This document shows, in pieces, positions 63,762-64,000 of a DNA stretch of 64,000 nucleotides (positions are counted from its first letter, which is position 1; each line of letters begins with the position of its first letter). Source of the stretch: Mycolicibacterium helvum (lineage in GTDB: Bacteria > Actinomycetota > Actinomycetes > Mycobacteriales > Mycobacteriaceae); the NCBI RefSeq assembly GCF_010731895.1, contig NZ_AP022596.1, forward strand, positions 1,860,001 to 1,924,000, read 5' to 3'. Made by a program: the position numbers and the translations under genes. Below the pieces are notes generated by a model, which did no database searches, was not told the origin of the DNA, and saw nothing but the letters and a program-made list of their open reading frames with translations.

Positions 63762-64000
63762 ATGATCTCGTTCGTCGTCCCGACCCTCAACGAACAACAG
63801 ACCATCGAAAAGACCCTGGAGTGCCTGGCCTCCTATTCAGGCGAGCACGAGATCATCGTGTCCGACGACAACAGCACCGACGACACCGTCGAGATCTGTC
63901 GCAGATACGCCCACACGGTCGTCCGCTACAACCTGCCCGAGAAACAGACCATCGCCCAGGTCCGAAACCGGGGAGCCGCCGTCGCCCGGGGTGACTACCT
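63762..64000 (+). CDS. Glycosyltransferase family 2 protein (partial, 3' end outside window)
   Basis: The first 79 codons read MISFVVPTLNEQQTIEKTLE, then EHEIIVSDDNSTDDTVEICR and QTIAQVRNRGAAVARGDYL, the complete N-terminal signature of GT2 enzymes: nucleotide-sugar binding through SDDNSTDDT and the RNRGAAxARGD helix. Start ATG 63762 has GGAGG at 63746-63750. An IdeR-like site lies about 30 bases before the ribosome site, so it may be iron-regulated. Acceptor and donor are unknown because the gene is cut by the window end. Confidence 0.85.
   Translation, partial: MISFVVPTLNEQQTIEKTLECLASYSGEHEIIVSDDNSTDDTVEICRRYAHTVVRYNLPEKQTIAQVRNRGAAVARGDY

Overview
The window is high-GC actinobacterial DNA from a mycobacterium, most likely a rapid grower of the Mycolicibacterium type. 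It carries a complete ESX-3 type VII secretion operon with PE and PPE genes, mycobactin-type siderophore genes, a trehalose sulfotransferase, FadE and FadD enzymes and IdeR-type iron boxes. Many genes correspond to the M. tuberculosis Rv0269c-Rv0296c and Rv0309 neighbourhood, but the order is rearranged. I see no tRNA, rRNA, CRISPR array or insertion sequence.

Layout. (1) 1-3148: a TetR regulator, a 47-residue protein, an integral membrane protein, a SnoaL-like protein and an exported L,D-transpeptidase-like protein (Rv0309-like). (2) 3343-11109: an accessory island. It holds a membrane-anchored protein, a 751-residue Pro/Ala-rich protein and a Gly/Met-rich protein. Two tandem modules of a putative effector with a small membrane protein follow; the first is preceded by an intact EspC-like gene and the second by the wreck of one. 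The modules share nearly identical effector cores but diverged C-terminal tips and partner genes, as in polymorphic toxins. Copy 1 carries two microhomology deletions and a frameshift. (3) 11184-13308: a PAP2/lipid-kinase fusion and a convergent PAP2 phosphatase. (4) 13637-18699: a sulfur block of sulfatase, Stf0, CysD and CysNC, which would supply PAPS next to its consumer. (5) 18684-35567: tam, a GT-C glycosyltransferase, hydrolases, a methyltransferase, an MpaB-like oxygenase, TetR, a VOC protein, a D-2-hydroxyacid dehydrogenase, an MFS transporter, fadE6, fadD2, polD2 and a CopD-like protein. (6) 35533-50697: ESX-3 on the minus strand, with a siderophore-interacting protein appended at its 3' end and an IdeR box at its promoter. 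(7) 50734-63600: mbtH, mbtG, mbtF, mbtE and a small chimeric gene whose 5' part looks like the start of salicylate synthase MbtI and whose 3' part is a peptidyl carrier domain. A second IdeR box lies just upstream. (8) 63713-64000: an IdeR-like site and the start of a family 2 glycosyltransferase that runs off the window.

Regions 6-8 form a roughly 28-kb iron block: siderophore assembly, ESX-3 (known to be needed for mycobactin-dependent iron use) and a probable ferric-siderophore reductase, apparently under IdeR. The early mycobactin genes (mbtA, most of mbtI and mbtB, mbtC, mbtD) are absent here, and MbtE has a second module with an unusual adenylation domain. The product may therefore be a mycobactin/exochelin-like variant rather than classical mycobactin.
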